Shown here one piece after another: positions 44,483 to 57,480 of a stretch of DNA of 64,000 nucleotides. A program made the translations under genes and the position numbers. A model generated the notes under the pieces. That model worked only from the letters and a program-made list of their open reading frames with translations. It did not search any database and had not been told where the DNA came from. Each line of letters starts with the position of its first letter. Position 1 is the first letter of the stretch. The stretch comes from Isoetes taiwanensis (taxonomy: Eukaryota > Streptophyta > Lycopodiopsida > Isoetales > Isoetaceae), in NCBI GenBank assembly GCA_021234155.1, contig JAJEKV010000034.1, positions 6,554,028 to 6,618,027 on the forward strand. Direction: 5' to 3'.

Positions 44483-47400
44483 AGAAGACGCCGATAACCG
44501 AGCCAAAACGGAAAAGGCCTAATATAGGCGCTCGTCCCTTCCCAGAATGGCGATCCGATGGCTCGGATCGATGGGATACATATTCATTTAATTGCGTTTG
44601 GGTAGTGGGTAGTAGCATTAAATTTGCTTAGTCATAATTACTCTGCATCTGCCTAGGCCAAATTAAAAGTTCTAAAATGTGCTTGATCTTAAAAGTAAAG
44701 TTGCAATGGTTAGGGTTGAGCATTAGGGAGAGTGATTGTCAAGAGACAATAGAGGCAATAAGCTCATAAGTGTTTGCTTATTACACACATTTAGTATTTC
44801 TCAAAAGTAAAAGTTAGTAATTGCATTTCTTTGATACAACTGACATTGGATTTCTTTGATACAACTGAGGGCTTTTTGGCGTTGTCAATTTGGCATGTAC
44901 CATGGTGATGGCAACCCTTGTATGTTCCCTTGGGGTTTATTGAGATTTTAAGCATATTGTCAATAATTCCCTTTGAAACTATCGTATAGTTTGATACATG
45001 CAAATGAAAATAGTATCAAACATTCTTGTGTCAGAGGTAGCTTTCGATTCTCTGTGTTTAATAAGCATATTGTTCTTGTATCATATGTGGATTGAACAAC
45101 ATTGTGCTAGCCCTAGTAATTACAAAGGCTCATATTCAAGTTTGCATCATTGTTTGTAGCCTATTATAATGGTAAAACTGCCATTTAAGCTTTTATGTTA
45201 TCCTTTGTTATACCTTCTGGATTTATACAACTTGCAAATTATTGAATTTGTGCATTTGTCTCTCATATTGAGAATAATCATTCCAACTTCATGAAGCCTG
45301 CATGAATTGTTTGCTGTAGAAAACAGTTGGCATGAATATCTAAAAAATAAAGAGGCGCTTGGTTAAGCAAATTTGACTTGAATGCCAGCTTTTTGTATAC
45401 ATGATTGGCCTAAAATACATGGTTAAGCAATGTGAACAAAAATGAGACCGCTATGTCTCTAGGGTAGTACCAGAACTCTTGTAAAACAAAATGAGACGGA
45501 TTGAGGTTGTTGACATTAGTTATCCAATCTTTGGTTGCTCTAGCTACAGGAGCATAACTTCAATGGTCTGGTGCTAACATTTTGAAATTATGATGGCCAT
45601 ATGCAAGCTTAAACTCGTTTTCCCTTCTGTTTTGCAGTAGATTCGAAGCCTAATAAGGTTGCACTTCTATGATTTCCAGACAAAGCAAAGCAAAGCAAGT
45701 ACAATAACTGCCATTTGCTTTGAAGCTCTTAGCTTGCAGCAGGTTTGTGAAGTGTCTGTTGTGTGTAGATCAAAAATGCCCAAGCTTCAATCAAATCCCC
45801 AAGACCTTTAGCTTCCAAGGTCTCTTTAATCCTTTTTGTGATCTGAGACCATAGACTAATTCCTTGTGCTCTCTATACCTCTGCTCTGTCCACCTCCGAT
45901 TCCTTGTGTTCTATAGCATCTGCAAAAAAACAAATGCTGGCTATGCTCATATTATGATCGTGCAGTTCAGTTCAGCGTCTCTTGTTCAGCATATCACAAC
46001 CACAATGTTTAGAAATGCGAACAGTACATAACATAACTTTGCATTTCTTATGGCTGGAAGTTACCAGCATCCGAGATGAGAATATACATGCAAACTTCTT
46101 CAAAATATATCTGTACCTATGTCTTGGAGTGAACAAAGGACTCACTTTTTGATCTGCTAAAAAATTTGCTTTTACATATCTTGGGTGCAAACTTGGTCAC
46201 ATTAACAAATGGGCATGTTGTGATAGAGAATCAAATTCCAATGCACAGACCTCAATTAAGATCTCATTAAGAATTCCATGTGTAGCTTTCGGAACCCATA
46301 ACAACATGACTCTTTTGAGGCAGGGTATTATACTCTATTGCAGAAGCGACACAACAAAAATTCAACTTTTAAGAATAAATCCATGGGATAAACATGGGAG
46401 CCAATGTACTGTACGACCACTTCTATGGACTTCTATGGATTGCCATTTCTATGGACTGCTCGGCTACAGGTCTTCATTTGCAAGGTCTTGAGACTTGTGT
46501 CTTCTTACTTACCTAGGACTAATTACTTGCGTATGCTTCAGAGAAATGAGTATATTGGTGCGCCTTCGCTGACCATCATAAGCTCCTGCTAGCAATTGCA
46601 CCTACGCAATAAACACCAGTGGCTAAAAAAGTTCTCGGGATGCTAGAAAAGACAATGCATATAGTCAGATAAACCAGACAAATGCTAGGACATACCTAGA
46701 GTGAACAGTGAAGATGCAACTAAAGTCACACAAATCAGACAAATGCCAGGACATACCTAGAGATCTGAGCAGTGAAGACATACAACTTCCTGGATTTTGT
46801 ATACGTTTCCTTTCCATATTTCAAATCTGGCCAGACATTTTTGATTAAGCCAAATGTTGGCATCCGTTAACCCATGTCTTATAATAAGTGTTATAGGCAT
46901 ATAATTTCTTGATAGTACATTTAACAATATTTCATGAGATGTGACACTAAAATCACAATTGCCTTGTAAAATCTATTTAGTGATTTCGAAAGTTTAGATT
47001 ATATAATTCCCTAATAGCTGCAATGATGGTAGACAGTGACACTTGCCTCCTGAACAAATCCATTTTTTGCTATATACTTCCAGTTCTCAGATTAAAGTCT
47101 GTAGTTATAACAAAGTGGAAGTTCAAAACATTTGATAATAGCATCTAGAATTTACGTAGATGGAAGAAAAAGGAGCTGCGTGCGCTTTCTTATTTTCAAC
47201 AAAAATGTTCAAATGGTGCATAAGCATGTAAAATAGACCACGAGATTACAATCATGTGAAGACTAAATGGAGAGCTCCATATTTCTATGTTTATCCTACA
47301 TGCAAAAACCTGGATGCTATCTATTGAATTTCACAGCATGGAAAACAAATCATGCATCTAAGAGGCCTAAAGTCCTAGTACCATTGAAGCTTCTTGAAAA

Positions 47401-48114
47401 CAGAAATCGCGAAACCAAAGACAACTAATTCTGTTTTCAATCAATATTTAAAAAAAAAAGTCTTCAAACATTTACTCTCTAAAAAGCAGCAGATGCATAC
47501 TGAAGACATGAGGTGGATTTGAAAGAGGAATTTGCATAGAACATGCAGCAAACTTGACGTCCCATTAAGGCAATGTATAGAAGATCCTTCTTTTGAAGCA
47601 TCTAATGGTCACGATGGAAAGATTTAAGATATCTACAATTCAGCCAGTGTGATAGATCCAGAACTTCAAGGTGTTGGACCCGTCACCTGTTTGAGGGGAA
47701 GTAGAAGGCAAGAAAATCGGACATGAGCAGCGGCGGCCTCAAATGTAGGGAGAAGAAGAGACAAAATCTACATAGCCATATCTCAATGTAGCTCCGTGCA
47801 ACATACCTTTTAGAATCTGATGACCATAGCTTTGATGGCATGGAGCTTTGAAAGATGGAGTTGCCTTAACCAGAAGAGAGACCTTGCATACAGATCCTCC
47901 ACAAATAAAATTAATAAAACTTGGAATACCAAGGCTAGGAGCCCATATTTATATATCTGGTTTCTTTCATCAGATCTGCATGAATTTACGTCTGCGATAA
48001 ATAAACTGTTGCAGCATATATGATGTAAGTTCAAACACTGCTGTAGCCTGCACATAACACATAAAACTGGAAAGATCCATGAGTGCTCCTTCTGGGTCCC
48101 ATAGGCCGATTGGT

Positions 48115-48165
48115 CTCAGTGGACGATAAAAAAACTATTCTATTCTATTCTATTCTATAATTTCG
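48115..48165. repeat. CAGTGGACGATAAAAAA followed by (CTATT)n
   Basis: A shared phrase, (C)AGTGGACGATAA, next to a pentamer microsatellite. The same phrase in reverse complement adjoins the GAGAAT microsatellite at about 43433-43448, and a form of it is inside the MITE at about 40912. Confidence 0.7.
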
Positions 48166-48473
48166 AGCAAAAAGATGGAATTCATCATAATAGAAGGGTT
48201 TTTTTCTATTTTTTTCTGTTCAAGCTTATAATTAAGATCAGACGCTAAAACTGACTCTAATATCCTCTTCTTGTAGTCATGGGTCGAGGTTCCGTCATAT
48301 TGTATGAAGCCGGCATCCATTAATCCAATTTGACATGGGGTTTTGTTATTTCACTGGAAGCGTGGTAGAACTTAAAAGCCTATACGTGTCCTCCACTTTG
48401 GCTGCCGCAAGGCGGTGGGATAAACTAGCTAGTCTGTACAAGATTAGTCTAGTATGGACCTTAAACAAAGGAA

Positions 48474-50916
48474 TAAGAAAACTTTATAAGAAAAAAATTA
48501 CTACAAAGGCAGAATTGACATTTGAGAGCAGCCTAATGTGGAAGCAGGTTTCTCAAAAGCCCTTCCAGTGTTCTTTCTGAAGATCCCTGTGAGCTCACTG
48601 GCAAGCTCAGAACTTTTATCACCTAAGTTGTTTCATACACCCGCTCAATTTAGCACCAGATGTTTCAGAAATGTCTATTCAACAGATGCATAAATATCTA
48701 CCAGCATGCAATACCTGGCTCACTAATAGCAACACAACTCTTTGCTTTCTTTTAAGTGCAAAATGAAAGAGCATGCTCTGTAGAAACATAATCAGGCATT
48801 GATGCGCACACTGCAGAGGTTCTGCACAACACAAAGAAGTATTAGCCTTCTGTGTCAACTTTAATATCAAATGCTTTTTCAAATAATAGGAACCAGGGAG
48901 AAACTTTTGTCATCTGCAAAAAACAATCAACGTGAATCATCTAAGCTCTGCTAATTCAAATACCAATTAATAAGGTGAATGCCACCTCATTCACGACATC
49001 AAGAATTCAAGATTGTGCTCCTGGTTTTCCAAATTTTACGGTTATATCCCTGAATTTATAGCAAGATTTAGCATGTCATAAGAAAATCACCTCAGACTGG
49101 TTGAGAGATTTGCAACATTTTAGAAAATATTAAACCTGATAAGGTTACATCTATCTCATTTGGGCATTTGAGAGCCTAGCAGACATGGAACGAATTATGT
49201 GTATTCTAGCACTAATTAACATGTACCCGAATTGAGTAACAGAAAATGTGTTACAAATATATCTAATAAAGTAAAAGGAAAATGACATCATCAAAACAAT
49301 AAGCAATAGTGATTGTTATTATGGAAGTCTGGCCTCCTAGATAAAATAGCAACACAGAAAGGCAGATAATAGTACCTTTGCAGTACTTCCTAGTCCATTC
49401 TGGTGCAATAAACTTCTTTCGTACCTGTGTATTGGATCGCCATCTTGGGTCAGACATTTTACTTTAAGAGGCAATGCTAGCCCATCTTTCCATCAACGGG
49501 TACATATTTAAGAATTAAATGCAGGGTTTCATATGTAACAATACGAAGGGCAGAACATTGGGTGTGGGTTTTTAGATCACCCTGCAACTCTCCTGGATGG
49601 ACTGCCATGGATGCTCATCTCAAAAGAATCCTTACTGCTTACCAAGAAGGCAATATCAATTTGCCAATGAACTATGTCGGAGGAATTACTGATGCTTTAT
49701 TAAAGTCCTCTATCAGCAAATCATAAAGGAATTGCATAACAAATATGTGAATTGAGGAAGTGCAGAAAAATGCCTTGTCACATTCTATTTTAGTTCCTTA
49801 TAACCATGCCAGACACTGTGACGTTCCAGCATAGTGGCCCAATCTCATTTTTAAATCACACCATACGCATGATGGAGAGAGCAAGTATACAACTCGTAGA
49901 TTACCTTTCTAGCAGCCCACTTTCACAATGTTCCTTTATTAGATCTCCATGAATTTGCCTCTAGAACTATGAAACTTACATCATCCAAACATGTAAGCCT
50001 AGAATAAGAATCCAGACCCTTATCTACAATAACAGCTCAAGCATTAAATGCATTAAAGAACTTCACTTACATGGATCAAATATTGATCTGTATTCTGTTC
50101 AGAACTGATTCATTCCTTGAAGCTATGCACATGGCATTATTCACCATTTCATTCATTTGCATAATAGAATCCAGGATATGTAAAAGAAGCATTACACTTT
50201 ACCTTTGGGCACAACAAACACATCAAAGGCCTAGATTCAGCACAGTCTAGGCTGGAGTGCTAAATGCTTTTTGCCATCACTGTGTGCTGCTCCAACCTAT
50301 CTGCAAGCAGAGCCATCTTCCCTTAATGCGGCATAAACAAAAGCTTCAAAAATCTTGATTATTAAGAGATGTTCTTACGATTTGAATCTGATCCTATTTA
50401 AAATGAAAACTTCACCCCTGGATCTCCAAGTTGGCTTGGAGGATGCAACACAAATAGAGCTTTGGATTCATGATTCGAAGGCCAAATAGCACTTCTAGTG
50501 ACCAATTTGATGATTGGAGTCCTCTACAAACCTTAGCGATAGTCTGAAATTGCACCTCTTACATGAGACCACTTGTATAGTGGCTTCCAACTACCTGAGA
50601 TTAGTGGCAACTGCAAAGATTGGAAAGGCTGGCTCTCTAAATCCACGGAGCTCTATGCGACGTACCAAAAGCCGGTCCTTGAATATGAAATACCTGCAAA
50701 AATGAAAGATGGATCAAACATAGCAACAAAGCCAAAAACCTCTGTAGTTAGATGAATAACAACAATCTTCTGTTCTGATAGTTTATCATAGCAGATAAAA
50801 ACCGATGATCAAATCCAAGCAACCACCTCAGGGCATCCATCCGATATTTGATGAAGCTCAAACAAATGCCGGCGCAAGTTCGCATCCACCCATTTGACGA
50901 AGAAACCTAAATTGCC
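48474..50916. repeat. Direct segmental duplication, copy 2
   Basis: Near-identical to 40470-43093. It lacks the MITE, but has 11 extra bases near 48702 (AGCATGCAATAC context) and 16 extra bases near 49817 (TGTGACGTTCCAGCAT) that match the 5' tip of the LTR family in this window. Confidence 0.95.
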
Positions 50917-52215
50917 AAATTAATAAGCAGGCTTAGAAATATAAATGCATGCCAACCCAGTTGGCCAGCATCCATCCGTCGACAGCTGCAGGAAGGGATA
51001 ACGCATCCGCTATAGGCTCGGAATGGATATAGCAACCTCGAAACCTAAACCTAGAATTTGGAAATTATAGCAAAAGCCATAAACCCGATTTATGGAATAC
51101 CTAAAAAGTTTCCAGGCAGTTAAAAGCCTCAAAACCTTAGGAAACTAATTTAAAAAAAAAAATCCAAAAAATTTTCGAAACCCCGGAAAAACCAAATTTA
51201 AACAATAGGATTGCATTAATGACCTTCACATAATCAATGATGTTTGTCTAGTATATGTAACAAACTCCCCTGAACACTTGATTTGCAACTAGAGAACAAT
51301 TAAGACAGCAATGATAACAAAAGATTCTTTAATTAGCAAACTTTATTGGCTACTTGCACAGATGCTATTACAGGAATGACAATAGCTATTTAGCCTAGCT
51401 CAGGTTGAAAATAGTAAATGACAATAAAAAAAAAGGAGTTGCATTATGACCGAGAGAAGAACTTTGGAAAAACAAAATAGGGAATGAGCAAAAAGACATG
51501 AGCAAAAAACACTTGTCATTTCATTCAAGGCATTAGAGCCTATAGCCTTGATGGTTGTTACTTATCAAGAGCTAGAGGGGATGTTTCACAAGCTTTGAAA
51601 AAGAAAAAAATACAGAAGGGAGAGCTAGTCCATTAGTGGCCAGGAAAATGTAAGCACGGGAGATGGGCAGGGTATCATGACTCAACATGGGACTAGAACA
51701 TGACATTGTCGTTCTCACTTATAATAATCTGGCACTGCACCAGTTCAATATCTTTTTTAGCACATCAATTTGTGAAATGCTATCTAGTAATACCTTCACA
51801 GTTTTGTTTGAACCTACCACATTGACGACTTCAGTCAGTGTTATCAAGATAGTTCCAGATGCTTTTGTTGTAGCCATTGAAGAAGTGGAGTCCCTTCTAT
51901 CCCCTTATCTGGGGAAGGCTTTCTTGGTAGCCTCTTGTTATTGGGGCCAATGTCTCTTGGCACGACAACACTCGCCTGGTGCATGGTGAGGGGGTCATAG
52001 ACCCCACATGTTCAAGCCTTGAGTGCCACGCTAGCTTCCGGCCCAAAACTGGACATGGCCGTTGGGATAGCACTAGATATCCCAAAATGTCTGTTGTATA
52101 GTCCCCGATTGATGACACTCATTTTGCTGATGTTATATGCTCTTAAGTGCGCGAGATATGGCGACCATACCCTAGAAGGTGTAGATAACGCCTCGGTCCG
52201 AGAGAGTCATGAGAG
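50917..52215. other. Intergenic, no gene recognised
   Basis: A 100-codon ORF at 51687-51989 has a protein-like middle but no recognisable domain and no visible promoter or splice context. Otherwise nothing is seen. Confidence 0.35.
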
Positions 52216-52325
52216 GGATAACACCCTAGAAGGAGGATGTTATGCCCTATTATTATAACAATCGAAGGTGGAGGCCGGAGATTATTATAGTAGGGCATAA
52301 ACACCCGAGGCCTAGGGTGTTGTCC
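52216..52325. repeat. 110-bp imperfect palindrome upstream of the next gene
   Basis: The outer arms GGATAACACCCTAGA and CCTAGGGTGTTGTCC pair at 13 of 15 positions. The inner arms TATGCCCTATTATTATAA and TTATTATAGTAGGGCATA pair almost fully. A related phrase (ATACCCTAGAAGGTGTAGATAA) lies 50 bp to the left. It could be a small MITE or a regulatory hairpin about 250 bp before the ATG at 52574. Confidence 0.7.
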
Positions 52326-52573
52326 GCTTCAACAAAATGGGCCCGAGAGTTTTATGGTGGTTTTCCAGTAGTTTTATAGTGGTACAAGCTAGGTGTTTAT
52401 GGTCATTTCATGATCTATAACGAATATTTGCTCATGGTGAGGGAAAGGATACATTTCCTATAAACTTCTAATTTGATTCATCAACATGTGAACTTAGTTC
52501 GAGTGTCAGTTCTTGTCAGACATCCAAGTTCTAAAGCCGTCGAATTCTATGAAGGGTTCCATAAAATATATAG

Positions 52574-54328
52574 ATGGCGCTTCAGATTCGATCTCTTGCC
52601 GAGTTCTTAGGTGTGGGATTCGGTAAGAAATTTGGTACGTCTGCATTCCTTTACCGGATGTTGCATCCACAGCTTCAGGGGCATCTTTGAATCAAATGGT
52701 AGCAGCAATGGCAAAGGCAATGGAGACGGTGGTAGTGGTGCTGGAGGGCATGGCGCTGAAAATAATGATGGGTATGCTAATAACCCTTTTTATGGATCTT
52801 CTTTTCGGCAGCTTGAGTTCCTGCCCGTTTGATTGTTATTCCATTAGACAAAGCTTTTGGTGTTTGGCTTTTGAAAAATAATTCAAGCAAGTAAGATCGT
52901 CTATCCCGTTAGTTACATTATACGGTTTTTCTATCATGTTTCATGAAATTAAACTCTGAAAATACTGTTTTTTGCTTGCACATATATGATCCTATATTAT
53001 CTTGATGCAAATACAGGGAGGCCAATAGGAAGAATAACTGGATACCTTTAATGGCAGCACTTGATGTATTTCTCTTTAGCAAACCATGCCATGCAGTTCT
53101 TATTGGTTCGTGCACTCGGAAAACGTTTACAGGGGACATAGCTAGCAAGTATGCACAGGTGTATTTTTGCAGCTCCGTTTCTTATAGTTTTGAAATCCAA
53201 GTACCAGCATTAAGTGAAACTTTTTAACTCTTAGGTACTTCGAGAAGCATGCAGAAGACATGGATATGATTTTTATGATGAGCCTTATAAGCTAAATATC
53301 ATTTCCATACGAAATCCCTCAGATACTGCAGGTGCATTCGATGACCATTTTGCGGTGGTTTATAGAACACATGCAACAAAGACAAAGGAATCTAGCTGGA
53401 TGGTATTCAACTTTCCTAAACATATGCTATATTTAAAAGGAGGGCCATTTGTACATCTGATTATTGCAGGTAACAGTTTACAAAGCATCTGTTGATCCTG
53501 GGAGGGCTTGGCTCATGACTAAATGGGGAGGGACAGGTGGAACTGCTATCTTATGTCCAGGACAATATAAAGAAGCTTACCAGGTATTTGCTAAATTTTT
53601 CCATTTCTTTGAATTAGCTAAACTAGATAGTAATCTTTCACAAATTACAGTTGGGAATGCACAAGAATCAGTACGAAGCTTTATGTCAACAACTTCCAGT
53701 GCGAGTATGTAGGGATTATGATCGTGATGGTAAACTGGATTTTGGGCCAGTGGGAAGGTACATAATTATGCTTTAATTTGGTAATGTCTTTGTCTATATT
53801 TTTCTATTATTTGTATGCATACATAAACATTACTAAAATCATTACTCTTAGCAGCTTTGATGAGGAAGGAATGTTTGGAATTAACATACACCACGCCGGT
53901 ATTAAGGATTCTGCAGAATACAATGCCCTTTCAAAGAACTATAGTGATATGGTTGAAAGGTACTCTGCTGGATGCCAGGTAAATTTTTGTAATTCTCAAG
54001 ACAGTAATTTAAACCAAGGCCAAAGATATGATGAAGTCTGTTGTTATTTACATTTCATAAGCTTGTCACCAACAAAAAGTTTGTTCACATCTCACATGAT
54101 TCGTCTCCCATATAGGTAGTGGCAACGATTGATGATTTCAATGATTTCATGCAACGAGTCCATATGTCCATCAAGCAAGGCCATGGACCACATTTTACAT
54201 ACACACTATTCCAAGGAGTAAAAGTTTGGGAGGATGTTCTCCGCTTAGTAGGCTCAGGCTCCATTGTGACAAAGACCATTTCTATCAAAAAGAAAAAAAC
54301 TGTAGTTATTTCTGACAACTTCCGTTGA
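52574..54328 (+). CDS. Multi-exon gene for a bacterial-type HH...SAGC domain protein
   Basis: Six exons join in phase: 53017-53158, 53235-53402, 53470-53583, 53651-53757, 53855-53978 and 54116-54328 (stop TGA), all with GT-AG introns of 66-137 bp. An ATG at 52574 (MALQIRSLAEFLGVGF, donor GTAAGA) probably starts the gene; the exon between 52622 and 52850 is uncertain (Gly-rich or Ala-rich frame). Blocks in order are NIISIRNP, FDDHFAVVYRT, VTVYKASVDPG, AILCPGQYKEAYQ, MHKNQYEALCQ, VRVCRDYDRDGKLDF, FGINIHHAG, YSAGCQ and HFTYTLF. This matches my memory of a bacterial family whose H...SxGC layout recalls L,D-transpeptidases; Cys in SAGCQ would be the nucleophile. Exact family and substrate unknown. 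Confidence 0.75.
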
Positions 54329-55830
54329 AGACGCCTGTTAAAACGGATAGTAGAAAATAATTGTTAGATACATTGCCTTGCCAGCAACCACATTGACATT
54401 GAATCCCAACACCTTCATAGAATATGTACAGCACTTTTGTTCTCAACATGCCTAAGCTTTGCATATACTACAATCATTACAGAGAAATGGATTGCATTTA
54501 TGATTCTAATGCAATAATCATTCAAAATTCTTGAGGGGCCACTTCTATTAAGTGATAATCACTTCCAATATTGTATATTTGTTGTGCATCCCGGTCAGAT
54601 TCATAGACCATTATCTTGCGTCTACTTGCACATTTGATGATGACACTTGAAAAGACAAATTTGAATTCAAGGGTGCTGACAAAAAGGGAAAACCGGCCAT
54701 AAAACATTCAGGTTTCTTTCTTGATTGAAATTTTCAAACCTTTTTACATGCCCATCAATGTTCAGCATGCAGCGGGGCCAGAGAAGTAAATAAATCTCAA
54801 ATCCTTTGGGATACATACAATATCCTGCCTGCAATCTGAATCCTCTCGTTTATAGTCCACACCCATCAAAAGAAGATCACAACCACCACATCCTTTCGTA
54901 GCCTAAGGTTAGACGTGGACAAGCAAAATATACAAGACATAACTTGTGTGGCGAACATACCATATCAAAACATGCTAGCAATAACACCTCTTGACTTAAA
55001 CCTTGCTTGAAAATTTGATACTGCAAAGCATTCAATGAATGCCGTGAAATTTGATAGAAACGGCTTGTTGAACCTTTTCTTCACTGTAGCCAGTCCCCTA
55101 TTTGTTGTATTGGTGCAAAAATCTGCACATTGATTGAGTTCGTCACAAGGCATAAGTAACCTTCATTCAACATTTAAGTTCGTTTGGTTTAGGACCTTGG
55201 ATCATGTAATCCGCCATGTTCTCATCATTATAGATCTCGTGCCCTGAGATATAGAACATTAAGGCAGTCAAGGAATTTCAAAGTCATGTCCATGATTATG
55301 CTCAATGCCTTGCTATTAGTTAAAATTATTAAGATTCACTTGGATTCGAGGGTTCCTTTTAGCAGGCTTGTTCTAAATAATGAAAAATACGCAACATCAC
55401 TTGCTACTAGAGCTAAAACTAGTAAGAAAAGAAAAGACCAGAATCTTCATTTGGAGGCTTTTTCTACTTCATTCTCATTTAATATTCCCTCATGATCTCA
55501 ACCTCCTTCATGATATCCACGATAAGAGCAAGCTCTCTTACTGAGTTGTCATCCTCGTCCTCGTCCTCGTCCTCAACATCACCACCACTACCATCTCTAT
55601 TGTGCATCTGTGGAGGGGGCTACATCTACATTGGTGATTGACATGTTGATGGCTGTGGAAATCATGGATATGGATGTGGAAAGGATGAAGGCTGGGGAGC
55701 TGGAGGTGGCCACCTAGGGGGAGCCATCATGGGTTGTTGGTAGGGGTCAGGGACTATTGATAATAACCTGGCTACTTATTATACGTTTTGTTGACTTCGA
55801 ATGCTCTAATTCAAACCCTAATTTTCCTTT
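54329..55830 (-). pseudogene. Decayed coding region, family not recognised
   Basis: The minus strand has coding-like pieces: a Pro-rich part near 55720 (PPPAPQPSSFPHPYP), an acidic part near 55560 (GGDVEDEDEDEDDNSV, from GAGGAC repeats) and a clean 61-codon frame at 54707-54522 (FSLFVSTLEFKFVFSS, IKCASRRKIMVYESDRDAQ). Many stops lie between them. It is probably a transposon or a host gene relic. I do not recognise the family. Confidence 0.3.
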
Positions 55831-56511
55831 GCTCTGCACAGTTCACACTCTAACTAAGAATAGATTTGAAACCTTAGTACTTGCAACACAAGCACCTCTT
55901 TTTGCTACAAAATGATCCATCCTCAAGCAAAAATAGTTCGGAAGAAGAAAGCTCCGTACCTCGGAGGTTCCAGATCATCATTAGTTTCTATTACTAACCA
56001 GTAAACATGCATTGCAACTGAGTGGTAGACTATATAGTCAATCTAAACTGTCTTCCACGCCTTAAGCAAAGCTTTCAAAAACAGCATGGTTCTAGAAAAA
56101 GACCACAATTTGTAAAAGAGGGTTTGGTAAGGCAACTTGCATGGAAGCCTTGCCACATGGGACACTATGTATTAATGATTGATACACCAATTGGAGACTT
56201 GAAGGATCGCTAACTTCATTCAGTATCTGCTAAATGAACAACTTCACTATGTAGAGAAACGTCCAACATCCCAAGGCCACTATGCATCTTAAAAAAACAC
56301 TGCACTTGTTTTAAGCCACTTGATGTCCGCGCCCTCTTCATTTCCCCTTATTGAATCTGTTTACTGCTATCCCATATTCTCAGGTGCCAGTAAAAGTGCA
56401 GCAGAATAAACACGTATGTTGCAAAGCACAGACATTGCTACCACATCTTCCCATGGATAGTCTGCACATATTCCACCAATTTAAACATTTTTCTTGCCCC
56501 AACAAAGTAAT

Positions 56512-56561
<50 letters not shown>

Positions 56562-56820
56562 CGTGGACTAATCGAAGGCAGCGCTCGACAAGGAACAGCA
56601 ATGCCTTGGCAGGGATGGACCGCAAACAGTCGGAATAGTCGAATCAAAGCAGCGAACAATAGAACAAAAATACAAACAAGGGAATAAAAAAGGGGCGTGT
56701 GAAACACGAAAAGGAAAAAACAAAATAGCACTCTGGAATTCTTTTTTGAGTTAGCGACTTTCATACGCCACCACTCTACCATCCTGCATAAGCACATCAT
56801 TAATGTCATAACCACATGCA
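55831..56820. other. Intergenic with an (ACTA)n microsatellite
   Basis: No gene is recognised. An ACTA tetramer run, about 12 copies, lies at 56513-56560. Confidence 0.5.
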
Positions 56821-56839
56821 TCCGTGTAAACCTCATAAA

Positions 56840-57480
56840 GTTTACTCATGTCTGGGATCAATAGACTCGACGTCGAGGTCAACAACCTCTTCAGCATATC
56901 TATTTCGATGTTCATTGCCAATGAATTTGGTTTTCAACAATCAAAGCAGCTACAATCTTAACAAACTTCCAAAAAAATCTGTGATAATAGCTGGCCAATC
57001 CCAAGAAACTACGCAACTCGGATACATTCTTCGGCATTGGCCAAGATTGAATTGCCTCCATTTTCTTGGAATCCACAGCTATACCATCCACAGATACAAC
57101 GTGGCCCAAATATTCTACGGTTTCTTTCCGAAATTCACACTTTGGCATTTTTGCATACAACTTATATTGTCTGAGCAGAGTTAGTACTGTACGCGAATGA
57201 TCCAAATGCTCACCTAAGGTTTTGCTATATACAAGGATATCATCTAGAAATACCTCAACAAAAATATCAAGACATCCTGCAAAACCTCACTCATCATTCT
57301 GGAAAACGTAACAGGAGCATTTGTTAGACCAAAAGGCATCACAAAAAATTTAAAATGACCAAATGTAGTCCTGAAAGCAGTCTTATGCGGCAGGTGTTGT
57401 TTGTGATTGGCGGGGCTGTTGCCACATTTTGGCAGCATAGAAGAGCCATGTGCATGAACTACACCTTTGTCTAACATGTG
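56840..57480 (-). pseudogene. Ty3/gypsy reverse transcriptase fragment
   Basis: Minus-strand pieces of a Ty3-type [22 protein letters not shown] (57410-57340), [15 protein letters not shown], then MPKCEFRKETVEYLGHVVS and MPKNVSELRSFLGLASYYHRF (57150-56970). It is truncated on both sides and frame-broken around 57250, where the active site would lie. It belongs to a different copy and lineage from the two large elements, because the wording of each motif differs. Confidence 0.8.

Larger units (their letters stand above)
43094..48473. other. Gene-poor interval between the duplication copies
   Basis: 5.4 kb with no credible gene. It holds a GAGAAT microsatellite, an 81-bp hairpin element, a GCATGC cluster and a repeated 25-mer, listed separately. 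From 44650 to 48100 I see only AT-rich unique-looking sequence. Confidence 0.45.
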
